Shown here: positions 5,735 through 13,398 of the stretch, piece by piece | Layout of the letters: every line of letters starts with the position of its first letter | Numbering within the stretch: position 1 is the first letter of the stretch | Assembly: GCA_023412495.1 (NCBI GenBank) | Contig: JAEYNP010000139.1 | Coordinates: 1-64,000 of the forward strand | Direction: 5' to 3' | Length of the DNA: 64,000 nucleotides | DNA from: Pseudomonadota bacterium | Lineage (GTDB): Bacteria > Desulfobacterota > Desulfobulbia > Desulfobulbales > Desulfocapsaceae | Notes under the pieces: generated by a model | Database searches by the model: none | Told to the model about the DNA's origin: nothing | The model's input: the letters and a program-made list of their open reading frames with translations, nothing else | Position numbers and translations under genes: made by a program

Positions 5735-6602
5735 GGCAAAGCCTCCGGCGGAAATCGCGACATAGGGGGTAGCCGTACATGGCTTTGATGGAGGTCTGTT
5801 GCTTGTGGGTCTTGTTGTACTTGCCGCGGCCCGAGGTTATGCCGAGCAGAGTCCAGTTGGCGGCGCGGTAGCAGGTGCCGGCAAAGCGTTCGGTGTCGAC
5901 AAAGGTTTCCAGCCAGAGGATTGGATGACGGTACAGCTTCTGCCAATCCGCCGAGATGGTTCTGGCGATACGGCCGAGCAGATGGGAGGCAAGATGCGGG
6001 ACCTGTACCCAGGGCAGAATAAGAAACCGGGTGTTGTAGGCCAGCAGGTGGCGGTTGCGTTCTCTGGCCTCCGGCGACCAGCCGAGAAAACTGTCGCGAC
6101 AGTCGAGGGCGTAAGGTGCCGAGGCGAAGGCAAGGCAGGCCACCACCCTACCGCCGGCATAGACCAGATACTTGAGATGCTCGCCGACCGGTTGCGTGTA
6201 GCCCAGGTAGTGGAATTGCCGGATCAGGTTGTTGAACAGTTTTTCCTCGGGCGTCCTGCGGACCTGTCGCAGTTCGATGGGAGCAAGTTCGCGAACGGTA
6301 GCGGTGATAGGCTCCGGGCTGAAATTGAGAGTCGCAGGATTCTTCTTCCTGTTTCGTGTCTGGTTGATGTAGAGAAGCCGCGGCGGCAAGGTGATAAGCC
6401 CTTGCTGTTCGAGCCTCAGCAGGAGCGATCGGCAGACGCCATCCTTCAGGTGACCATTGGTCTGCCGCCAGTCCCAGGCCTCGCAAAGCCTGCGCGAGAT
6501 GACAGTGCGGCCTTCACTCCAGTGTTCTTTGATGACCTGGTTGATGAAGGAAATATCGTTATGGGTAATGACCCTTTTGCGGTAGGTGAGAATCGCGTCC
6601 AT
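5727..6602 (-). CDS. DruA-like DUF4338 protein carried by the IS66 element
   Basis: 291 aa. The central and C-terminal blocks are those of DUF4338, the domain of DruA from the Druantia anti-phage system: LVYAGGRVVACLAFASAPYALDCRDSFLGW (146-175), NTRFLILPWVQVPHLASHLLG (189-209), ETFVDTERFAGTCYRAANW (232-250) and GITSGRG (254-260). Homologues lie beside transposases in many genomes. Here the gene is inside the inverted repeats and overlaps tnpC by 8 nt, so it is a structural part of the element. Its biochemical role is unknown; it may assist transposition, or be a passenger. No other Druantia genes (druB-E) are nearby. Confidence 0.85.
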   Translation of the reverse strand: MDAILTYRKRVITHNDISFINQVIKEHWSEGRTVISRRLCEAWDWRQTNGHLKDGVCRSLLLRLEQQGLITLPPRLLYINQTRNRKKNPATLNFSPEPITATVRELAPIELRQVRRTPEEKLFNNLIRQFHYLGYTQPVGEHLKYLVYAGGRVVACLAFASAPYALDCRDSFLGWSPEARERNRHLLAYNTRFLILPWVQVPHLASHLLGRIARTISADWQKLYRHPILWLETFVDTERFAGTCYRAANWTLLGITSGRGKYNKTHKQQTSIKAMYGYPLCRDFRRRLCHG

Positions 6603-6665
6603 GAGGAGTTCATGTAACAGACTCTTCGTATGAACGCACGCTTTTTTTCAGGGATGATTAAAATG

Positions 6666-6680
6666 CCGGTGAACGGTTAC
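6666..6680 (-). repeat. IS66 right terminal inverted repeat
   Basis: The reverse complement reads GTAACCGTTCACCGG, identical to 4242-4256. It lies 64 nt upstream of the DruA-like start, so the promoter of the IS operon must lie in this short gap or outside. Confidence 0.7.
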
Positions 6681-6681
6681 T

Positions 6682-6940
6682 GACGCCAAAAGGATCGAAG
6701 AAGCCAGCCGGAGCTTGAGGACATGTTCCGATCATCGATAAAAATGGACGTGGAAAAGAGGCATTACCTATGGCTCCCGACGAATCAGCATGTTATAAAA
6801 TCCGCTTCAGTGCGGAACAACGGGCGAACAGTCGGTTGAAAGAAGATTTTAGTGCCAACAATGTTATGGTAAAAGGGCACGCGAAGGTATCCCTGCATCT
6901 GATGTTCGGAGTCATCACCTTGTTTTCAGAATCAACTTTT
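6682..6940 (+). pseudogene. Remnant of a DDE transposase (IS1182/IS4-like C-terminus)
   Basis: Plus-strand fragments read DAKRIEEASRSL, then, after a one-base frame change near 6718, GHVPIIDKNGRGKEALPMAPDE, CYKIRFSAEQRANSRLKEDF and VKGHAKVSLHLMFGVITLF. GHVPIID and the R-x-x-x-E/A...NSRLK...VKGHAKV..HLMFG blocks are the C-terminal part of IS1182-type DDE transposases, including the last acidic region. The N-terminal half is missing and the remnant begins two bases after the IS66 right end. The IS may have inserted into, or recombined with, this gene. Confidence 0.75.
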
Positions 6941-7140
6941 ACGGCTGCTTGGCTCCATGGATCGCTATTTCTAGGAGAGGATATTTCTTTCTGCGATACC
7001 CTCTGCAGAACTCACGAAAGAAATGATTCAGGAATATTTGGCCCATCATTCTGAAATGATTTACATCGAATAAACCGGTGAATGCCGGTGATGCTGGACT
7101 TTTAGTCTGGGGCGATTTCAAACCTTTAGTCAAAAATTAA

Positions 7141-7992
7141 ATGCCCAACTCACCACGCAAACACACTATAGACCCAGTCCTCATCATCGAACCAGGCAGT
7201 ATTGAGAAAAACTACTGGGCCGATCTCTGGCGCTACCGTGAACTTTTTATGGTATTGGCGTGGCGGGACATCTCCGTCCGTTACAAACAGACTGTTATCG
7301 GAATTCTTTGGGCCATCATCCGACCTTTTCTTACAATGGTCGTCTTCACCGTTATCTTTGGCCGCATCGCCAAGCTCCCAAGCGATGGAAACACCCCTTA
7401 CGCCATGATGGTTTTTGCAGCCATGCTCCCTTGGTCTCTTTTTTCAAACGCTTTGAGCGAATCCGCCAACAGCCTTATCAGCAACACAAATCTAATTGGC
7501 AAGGTGTACTTTCCCAGGTTGATCATCCCAGCGGCAACACTGGTAACGGCCTTTATCGACTTCCTTATCAGTTTCACCATGCTCATCGGCATGATGTTCT
7601 ATAATCATTTTTCGCCGGCTCCTCAGATACTGCTGCTGCCGATCTTCATCATCCTGGCTTTGACAGCCAGCCTCGGACCCGGCCTGTGGATCACAGCGCT
7701 CAATGTCAAATACCGTGACTTTCGCTATATCATTCCGTTTGTGGTACAATTTGGTTTGTATGTTTCTCCAGTTGGATTCAGCAGTAATGTTGTCCCGGAT
7801 CAATGGCGACTATTGTATAGCATCAATCCCATGGTGGGTGTAATCGACGGTTTTCGCTGGTGCATCCTTGGAGGCGATAGTCCTCTTTACCTTCCTGGAT
7901 TCCTGATTAGTCTCATAATAACAGGCATCTTTTTATGGGTTGGTATATCGCAATTTCGGAAGATGGAAAAAACCTTTGCGGATTTGATCTAA
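7141..7992 (+). CDS. wzm: ABC-2 polysaccharide/O-antigen export permease Wzm
   Basis: 283 aa, six predicted membrane segments (e.g. 59-80, 89-105, 135-155, 165-185, 200-215, 255-275). The N-terminal cytoplasmic segment with LWRYRELFMVLAWRDISVRYKQTVIGILWAIIRP is diagnostic of the Wzm/TagG/KpsM permease family. It forms the channel that exports completed undecaprenyl-linked glycan, powered by Wzt. Its partner wzt lies 12 kb away on the opposite strand at the far end of the locus, which is unusual. No good Shine-Dalgarno precedes the ATG, but the family N-terminus fits this start. Confidence 0.93.
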   Translation: MPNSPRKHTIDPVLIIEPGSIEKNYWADLWRYRELFMVLAWRDISVRYKQTVIGILWAIIRPFLTMVVFTVIFGRIAKLPSDGNTPYAMMVFAAMLPWSLFSNALSESANSLISNTNLIGKVYFPRLIIPAATLVTAFIDFLISFTMLIGMMFYNHFSPAPQILLLPIFIILALTASLGPGLWITALNVKYRDFRYIIPFVVQFGLYVSPVGFSSNVVPDQWRLLYSINPMVGVIDGFRWCILGGDSPLYLPGFLISLIITGIFLWVGISQFRKMEKTFADLI

Positions 7993-8356
7993 AAAATTAA
8001 TAATTTTCTGGTTACTGATCACACCTGCCGCTATTACAATAGTAGTAAACTAAATACTGGGATTACGAGCCTTATGGAGAAATCTCTTAACAACTGAGAA
8101 TGTATTCCCGGTGTTTTACCCATGACATCATGGAGCTTATCCGTCCCAGAAGTTCCTACCTCTTTTTATGAAGGTGATAGTACTCGATTTAGTAAGGGAC
8201 AAGACATACCTACTAATTTTCTGATTTCAAACAATTTATTTCAAACATAATGATTTTCCATGATGGTTTAATTTCAACTTTTCAAAATATGGCTCTGACA
8301 AGAATTTTCTAGGATGCCAATGAGTTATATTAAACTGCTGCACAAGAAACAAAAAA
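7993..8356. other. 364-bp gap after wzm; weak broken frame only
   Basis: AT-rich. One plus frame (8041-8250) is open apart from a single TGA at 8095 and could be a decayed coding remnant, but no family is recognisable. No terminator-like hairpin with a T-run is obvious. It may carry a promoter for the following sugar-nucleotide genes. Confidence 0.35.
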
Positions 8357-9241
8357 ATGTTACCTAAACGGATCCTAATTCTTGGAGCTACAGGTATGCT
8401 TGGCCATACTTTGCTTCGCATGCTTGCTGAGCGCAAAGATTTCGAACTCTTCGCTTCTGTTCGTAGTTTAGGAAAACTCCCCAATCTACTCAATTCCAAG
8501 CTTATTAAAAAAATTCTTATTAATGTCGATGCAAATAATTTCGATTCTTTTTTTCACAAGCTTGCAGAAGTAAACCCAGATGTCACTATCAATTGTATTG
8601 GCATAATAAAACAATCGCCTTTAGCTAATGATCAAATAACTGCTATTGCATTAAATGCATTATTTCCCCATAAACTTGAGTCAGCTTGTCGCTCCATTGG
8701 GGCAAGGCTTATTCATATTAGTAGCGATTGCGTATTTAAAGGCGATAAAGGTAACTATACTGAGGAAGATATGTCAGATGCCAATGATCTTTATGGACGC
8801 ACGAAATTTCTGGGAGAGGTGATTAAAAATAACTGCATCACGTTACGTACCTCTATCATAGGTCATGAACTTAATAGTTCATATGGTCTTGTCGACTGGT
8901 TCCTCTCACAAGAAGGACATGTCCGAGGATTCACAAACGCCATCTTTTCTGGTTTCCCGACTGTAGAAATTGCACGAATTATAGCAGATTTTGTAATACC
9001 TAACGGAAATATGGAAGGGCTATATCATTTATCTTCAAATCCAATTTCAAAATATGACCTCTTGCAACTTGTTGCAAGATATTACAATAAAAATATCACA
9101 ATTGAACCGTATAGCGATTTCTATTGTGACAGGTCTCTGAATTCAACCAGATTTCGTACCGAAACGGGGTATTCCCCTCCTCATTGGGAAAAACTTATAG
9201 AAGCAATGCATAATGAGTTTATGAGAACTGAAAGGAGATAA
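8357..9241 (+). CDS. RmlD-like SDR reductase for a UDP-2-acetamido-2,6-dideoxy-L-hexose
   Basis: 294 aa. ILGATGMLGHTLL (7-19) is the Rossmann GxxGxxG nucleotide-binding motif; HISSDCVFKGDKG and DLYGRTKFLGE contain the SDR Ser...Tyr-x3-Lys catalytic set. The family is RmlD (4-keto reductase). The next two genes are a 4,6-dehydratase/epimerase and a 2-epimerase, so this enzyme would reduce the 4-keto intermediate. It lacks the C-terminal cupin domain of CapF/WbjC (about 370 aa), which is used for L-FucNAc. RmlD-like versions such as V. cholerae O37 WbvR make the L-RhaNAc/L-QuiNAc branch. AT-rich codon use marks it as acquired. Confidence 0.8.
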   Translation: MLPKRILILGATGMLGHTLLRMLAERKDFELFASVRSLGKLPNLLNSKLIKKILINVDANNFDSFFHKLAEVNPDVTINCIGIIKQSPLANDQITAIALNALFPHKLESACRSIGARLIHISSDCVFKGDKGNYTEEDMSDANDLYGRTKFLGEVIKNNCITLRTSIIGHELNSSYGLVDWFLSQEGHVRGFTNAIFSGFPTVEIARIIADFVIPNGNMEGLYHLSSNPISKYDLLQLVARYYNKNITIEPYSDFYCDRSLNSTRFRTETGYSPPHWEKLIEAMHNEFMRTERR

Positions 9242-9244
9242 GCT

Positions 9245-10327
9245 TTGGCATTATTTGACAATAAGATTGTTGTAATAACGGGTGGAACCGGTTCCCTAGG
9301 CAAAATCCTAGCAAAGAGACTTCTTTCCGGTTCTGCAGGCACTCCAAAAAAAATTATTATCTTCTCGCGAGATGAAGCCAAACAGCATTTTATGAGGGTT
9401 GAGTACCAGCATAAAAAAAATGTTACAGATGAAATTATCTATAATAATTTCCAACAGCTTCTTGAATTCAGAATAGGCGATATTCGTGATTATCACGCTG
9501 TTTGTTCCTTGCTGAAAAAAGCGGATATTGTAATAAATGGAGCTGCCCTTAAACAGGTTCCTTCCTGTGAATATTTCCCATTTGAAGCACTACAAACCAA
9601 TGTTGTCGGCGCTGAAAACATTGTCCGGGCTATTCGAGAAAATGATTTGCAAGTTGAATCAGTTGTTGGAGTTTCAACCGACAAGGCATGCAAACCAGTT
9701 AACGTAATGGGAATGACCAAATCACTTCAAGAAAGAATCTTTATATCAGCCAATATTACTGTGCCGGATACTCGTTTTATTTGTGTGCGTTATGGTAATG
9801 TACTTGCCTCGCGTGGGTCAGTTATCCCGCTGTTCCATGAGCAGATAAAAACTGGCGGCCCTGTCACAATCACTACTGACGACATGACGCGCTTTCTCAT
9901 GCCATTAGAACGAGCCGTAGATACAATTTTAAATGCATTGCAACATGCATTACCAGGTGAAACAGTTGTACCAAAAGTACCAGCAGCTAGAATCATTGAT
10001 GTTGCAAAAGCTCTGATCGGCGATCGTAAGATTGAAATACTGATAACCGGTATTCGCCCTGGTGAGAAAATTCATGAAGTTATGGTTTCGAGCGAGGAAG
10101 CATGGCGAACATTCGAACATGGAAGTTATTATGTTATAAAACCCATGCTACCGGAATTGATGAAAGTTTCGAAAGAAGAGCAACCTCTTCTCAAGGAATA
10201 TTGTTCAAACGATTCATTACTAAACCAGGACGAAACAAAAAAACTTTTATCAAAGTTTAATTTACTTATAAATGAAGAGAATGAAGAGAATGAAGAGAAT
10301 GGAGAGAATGGAGATTTTTTGCGTTAA
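9245..10327 (+). CDS. UDP-GlcNAc 4,6-dehydratase/5-epimerase (WbjB/CapE/FnlA family)
   Basis: 360 aa. VVITGGTGSLGKILAKRL (9-26) is the NAD(P)-binding motif. The catalytic region has STDKACKPVNVMGMTKSLQE: as in FlaA1/CapE enzymes, the usual Tyr of the YxxxK triad is replaced by Met (MGMTK). The C-terminus carries RPGEKIHEVMVSSEE, typical of the group. The start is TTG, supported by AAGGAGAT ten bases upstream, 3 nt after the previous stop. The protein ends in a repeated Glu-Glu-Asn tract encoded by a 9-bp tandem repeat (10273-10316). Confidence 0.9.
   Translation: MALFDNKIVVITGGTGSLGKILAKRLLSGSAGTPKKIIIFSRDEAKQHFMRVEYQHKKNVTDEIIYNNFQQLLEFRIGDIRDYHAVCSLLKKADIVINGAALKQVPSCEYFPFEALQTNVVGAENIVRAIRENDLQVESVVGVSTDKACKPVNVMGMTKSLQERIFISANITVPDTRFICVRYGNVLASRGSVIPLFHEQIKTGGPVTITTDDMTRFLMPLERAVDTILNALQHALPGETVVPKVPAARIIDVAKALIGDRKIEILITGIRPGEKIHEVMVSSEEAWRTFEHGSYYVIKPMLPELMKVSKEEQPLLKEYCSNDSLLNQDETKKLLSKFNLLINEENEENEENGENGDFLR
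10273..10316 (+). repeat. 9-bp tandem repeat (GAAGAGAAT, 4-5 copies) in a coding region
   Basis: Three exact units of GAAGAGAAT are followed by GGAGAGAAT and GGAGATTTT. The unit length is a multiple of three, so copy-number change would lengthen or shorten the acidic (E/N) tail of the dehydratase without a frameshift. Confidence 0.75.
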
Positions 10328-10423
10328 TTTTAAATATATTACATACTAATTGAATTTTTACCAAGTTGTTATATAACTGGTAGGTTATACTCAACTGGCC
10401 TTAAAGTTTTGGCTTATGGAATT

Positions 10424-11509
10424 ATGAAGATTATGACAATCCTCGGGACCAGACCCGAAATCATTCGCCTTTCACGGATTATCCCAAAACTTGATCAAGT
10501 GTGTGATCATACATTGGTATACACCGGACAAAATTATGATCATACTTTATATACTGTATTTTTTAAGGAACTTGGCCTTCGCGAACCTGACTACGATTTA
10601 AAATGTCGTTCAGATTTCCCTATGAAACAAATAGGTTTAATTCTCTCTCGTTGTGAACAAGTTTTTTTAGATAAGAAACCCGATAGACTTCTCATTCTTG
10701 GAGATACCAACAGCGCTTTGTCGGCATTTGTTGCTAATCGTATGGGCATTCCTGTCTATCACATGGAGGCTGGCAATCGATGTTATGACAATCGCGTCCC
10801 TGAAGAAGTAAATCGTCGTGTAATAGATCATTCCAGCGATATACTTTTACCTTATACTGAAAGAAGTCGAAATAACTTGCTTCATGAAGGTATTGCCGGT
10901 GAAAGAATTTTCGTTACCGGTAATCCAATTATTGAAGTTCTCGATCATTATAGAGCAGTTATCGACGCCAGCCAAGTACTTGAAAAATTTCAAGTAGAGT
11001 CTGGCAACTTCTTCTTAGTGACGATGCATCGATCCGAAAATGTTGATCATCCAGAACGACTGAAACTATTCATTGATGCTTTTCAATGTTTGGCCAAGAG
11101 GTATGGCATTCCTGTTTTATGCAGCCTCCATCCGCGTACTCGATCTCAGCTTTTAAAACATGGAGTTGATATTGAAAAAGAAGGTATTCGAACTTTTGAG
11201 CCATTAGGTTTATGTGATTTTATCCATTTAGAAAAAAATTCCAAATGTGTTTTGACTGATTCAGGTACAGTCCAAGAGGAATGCTGCATTTTTGGCATTC
11301 CCAATGTAACCATCCGAGATGTTACTGAACGTCCAGAAACTATTGAAACTGGCAGTAACATTATTTCAGGGGCTGAACCTGAATCGATAATCAATTGTGT
11401 TGCGACTGCTTTTAGTTGTTCTCCCGACTGGACACCTCCTAAAGAATATTCAGTCAATAATGTCAGTAGTATTGTCACAAAAATCATGCTTGGATATATG
11501 GTCAAGTAG
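10424..11509 (+). CDS. UDP-GlcNAc 2-epimerase family enzyme (WbjD/CapG/FnlC)
   Basis: 361 aa from the ATG at 10424 (MKIMTILGTRPE); an ATG 15 nt earlier would add MAYGI, but the family normally starts just before TILGTRPEIIR. Family markers: GDTNSALSAF, MEAGNRCYDNRVPEEVNRR, HRSENVD, SLHPRTR, LTDSGTVQEECCIFGIPNVTIRDVTERPET. It belongs to the non-hydrolysing 2-epimerases, acting last in UDP-L-FucNAc or UDP-L-QuiNAc synthesis after the two preceding enzymes. GC content is low, like the two genes upstream, which suggests that all three were acquired as a unit. Confidence 0.9.
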   Translation: MKIMTILGTRPEIIRLSRIIPKLDQVCDHTLVYTGQNYDHTLYTVFFKELGLREPDYDLKCRSDFPMKQIGLILSRCEQVFLDKKPDRLLILGDTNSALSAFVANRMGIPVYHMEAGNRCYDNRVPEEVNRRVIDHSSDILLPYTERSRNNLLHEGIAGERIFVTGNPIIEVLDHYRAVIDASQVLEKFQVESGNFFLVTMHRSENVDHPERLKLFIDAFQCLAKRYGIPVLCSLHPRTRSQLLKHGVDIEKEGIRTFEPLGLCDFIHLEKNSKCVLTDSGTVQEECCIFGIPNVTIRDVTERPETIETGSNIISGAEPESIINCVATAFSCSPDWTPPKEYSVNNVSSIVTKIMLGYMVK

Positions 11510-11527
11510 CACCTTTCCAGTTGCGAA

Positions 11528-12589
11528 ATGGATGCCTCTGGCGCAAACATCAGTCCCGCAAAAGCGATCACAGACTTAATCTCTCGGCGATACAACAGGT
11601 TTGCTCAGTGGTTTCGTAAAGGAAAGATGCTTCCCGATAGCATAACATGCGTAGAAAAAGAGAAATCGCCTGCTATAGCAGGCGATTCTGTGTGTGCTAT
11701 CGTCGTGGCATATTTCCCGGACGAAGAATTCGAAGCGAGAATTCGGGAGTTGTTGCCCCAGATTGCACAGGTAGTCATTGTGGACAACACGCCAGATAAC
11801 AGCATCACCTTCCGGCTCCAAGAAAGATTTCGAAACACAGCGCGAGTGCAACTGATAGAGAACCGTGCAAATCCCGGCATCTCTGTCGCCTTGAATCAAG
11901 GATTGGATTATGCGTTGAAGGCTGGGTACAAGTGGATCCTCACCCTGGATCAGGATACCCAATGCTATTCAGATATGGTCAATACGCTTCTAAGGGTATC
12001 AAACACATGTGAGTGGAATCCTACTGTAATAGGCGGCAATTATTTTGATCCACGAAACAAAGATCCAAAAGTACCGATCCGAGGAAACGAGAGTTTTCTC
12101 GAGCAAAAAACGGTCATTACTTCAGGATGCCTGGTTAACGCGTCTGTGGCCAAAGAAATCGGCGGCTTTCGTGAAGATTATTTTATCGACCAAGTAGATC
12201 ATGAATTCTGCCTGCGAATGAGAGCCCGCGGGCATAGGGTGGTTATAAGCCGAAAGCCCGTGATGAACCACAGCGTGGGCACAAGTGGGGGGGCAAGCCT
12301 GCCATTTTTTGGGGTTTTGCCAAATCACCCGCCATTGCGAAAATACTATATCTCCCGTAATACGGTTGTTACGGTAGCCGACTACTGGCGACAGGAACCT
12401 GAATGGTGCCTGCGCCGACTGGGGCGCTTGCTACTGGGGCTATGGCTAATGGCGCTGCTGGAGGAGGATCGATTTGACAAGGTTAGGGCATTTGCCTGTG
12501 GAGTTGCGGACGGACTGCGCCGACGTATGGGGCCCTGCAAAAGAGAATTGATCTACCGCTCTCGCGCAAAAAAAATCTCACGATGCTAA
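11528..12589 (+). CDS. Glycosyltransferase family 2 (rhamnosyltransferase-like)
   Basis: 353 aa. The GT2 core starts near residue 53: VCAIVVAYFPDEEFEARI, VVIVDNTPDNS, then ILTLDQDTQ (the D-x-D metal/nucleotide motif) and VDHEFCLRMRARGHRV (acceptor-base region ED/D...). The pattern is that of rhamnosyltransferases (RfbF/RfbN type). The first ~50 residues are atypical; an ATG at 11627 preceded by AAAGGAAAG may be the true start. It likely adds a deoxysugar during O-unit assembly at the inner membrane. It overlaps the next gene by 7 nt. Confidence 0.85.
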   Translation: MDASGANISPAKAITDLISRRYNRFAQWFRKGKMLPDSITCVEKEKSPAIAGDSVCAIVVAYFPDEEFEARIRELLPQIAQVVIVDNTPDNSITFRLQERFRNTARVQLIENRANPGISVALNQGLDYALKAGYKWILTLDQDTQCYSDMVNTLLRVSNTCEWNPTVIGGNYFDPRNKDPKVPIRGNESFLEQKTVITSGCLVNASVAKEIGGFREDYFIDQVDHEFCLRMRARGHRVVISRKPVMNHSVGTSGGASLPFFGVLPNHPPLRKYYISRNTVVTVADYWRQEPEWCLRRLGRLLLGLWLMALLEEDRFDKVRAFACGVADGLRRRMGPCKRELIYRSRAKKISRC

Positions 12590-13398
12590 GGAAGGCAATT
12601 ATCATATTTCGATCACGCGGGCTTCCAGGCCTGTTACGTGCAACCATATCCCGCGTACGCGGCCTTTTGGCAGGCCGCGCAATATCATTTTCGACTTACC
12701 AGAATCGATTTTTGGGTAAAACCGGTATTGAGATCGGCGGTCCGAGTCAGGTCTTTTCAAAACGAGGAATATTCCCTGTTTATCCTATAGTTGGGAATCT
12801 CGACAACTGCAATTATTGCATCACCACAGCTTGGGAGGACAAAATCCCCCAGGGAGAAACCTATCGTTTTAATCCCAAAAAACCTGCCGGCCGACAACAT
12901 ATCGTTGAAGCCAGCACTATGGAGGTGCTTCCATCCGATGCCTATGATTTCCTTCTTTCATCGCACATGCTCGAACATGCCGCCAACCCTATATTGGTTC
13001 TCTCGGAATGGAACCGCCTGCTGAAACATGGTGGAACTCTTGTGCTGATACTTCCTAACAGGAAATTTACTTTCGACCATCGACGCCCTGTAACTACAAT
13101 GGAGCATTTATTTTCGGACTTCAATGCAGGAATGACTGAGGATGATCTGACCCATCTACCGGAAATCCTGGCACTCCATGACTTGGATCGAGATCCGGAG
13201 GTTAAAGATGACACAGCTTTCAAGTCACGCTCCATGCATAATTTTCAAAACCGCTGCTTGCACCATCATGTATTCGATATGCAACTAGCACTTAAATTGG
13301 TTGAGTTTACGGGATTTACCGTTCTAGCATTCGAAGAAATTGCACCACATCATATTTTTGTACTTGCTCAAAAATGGAGCAAACAAATTGATGACTGA
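12583..13398 (+). CDS. SAM-dependent methyltransferase (class I, type 11-like)
   Basis: 271 aa. Motif I appears as GIEIGGPSQVF (about 49-59), with the Asp/Glu region in VEASTMEVLPSDAYDFLLSSHMLEHAANPILVLSEWNRLLKHGGTLVLILPN (105-165), the standard motif II/III layout. The first 30 residues are basic and hydrophobic. In glycan loci such enzymes O-methylate a sugar or the chain end. It overlaps the flanking genes by 7-8 nt, so it is in one transcription unit with the two glycosyltransferases. Confidence 0.8.
   Translation: MLRKAIIIFRSRGLPGLLRATISRVRGLLAGRAISFSTYQNRFLGKTGIEIGGPSQVFSKRGIFPVYPIVGNLDNCNYCITTAWEDKIPQGETYRFNPKKPAGRQHIVEASTMEVLPSDAYDFLLSSHMLEHAANPILVLSEWNRLLKHGGTLVLILPNRKFTFDHRRPVTTMEHLFSDFNAGMTEDDLTHLPEILALHDLDRDPEVKDDTAFKSRSMHNFQNRCLHHHVFDMQLALKLVEFTGFTVLAFEEIAPHHIFVLAQKWSKQIDD

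Larger units (their letters stand above)
4242..6680 (-). mobile_element. IS66-family (ISBst12-like) insertion sequence with a DruA-like passenger
   Basis: GTAACCGTTCACCGG at 4242-4256 is repeated exactly as its reverse complement at 6666-6680. The GTAA start is typical of IS66-family ends. The 2439-bp interval contains the transposase and the DUF4338 gene and nothing else. No tnpA/tnpB accessory genes are present, as in the ISBst12 subgroup. The 8-bp flanks (TTGAACGG left, TGACGCCA right) do not match, so no target duplication is visible; rearrangement after insertion is likely. Confidence 0.75.

Noticed and set aside
5799..6617. 272-codon plus frame opposite the DruA-like gene
   Set aside because: A shadow of the minus-strand gene, without family motifs; the minus frame has the DUF4338 blocks.
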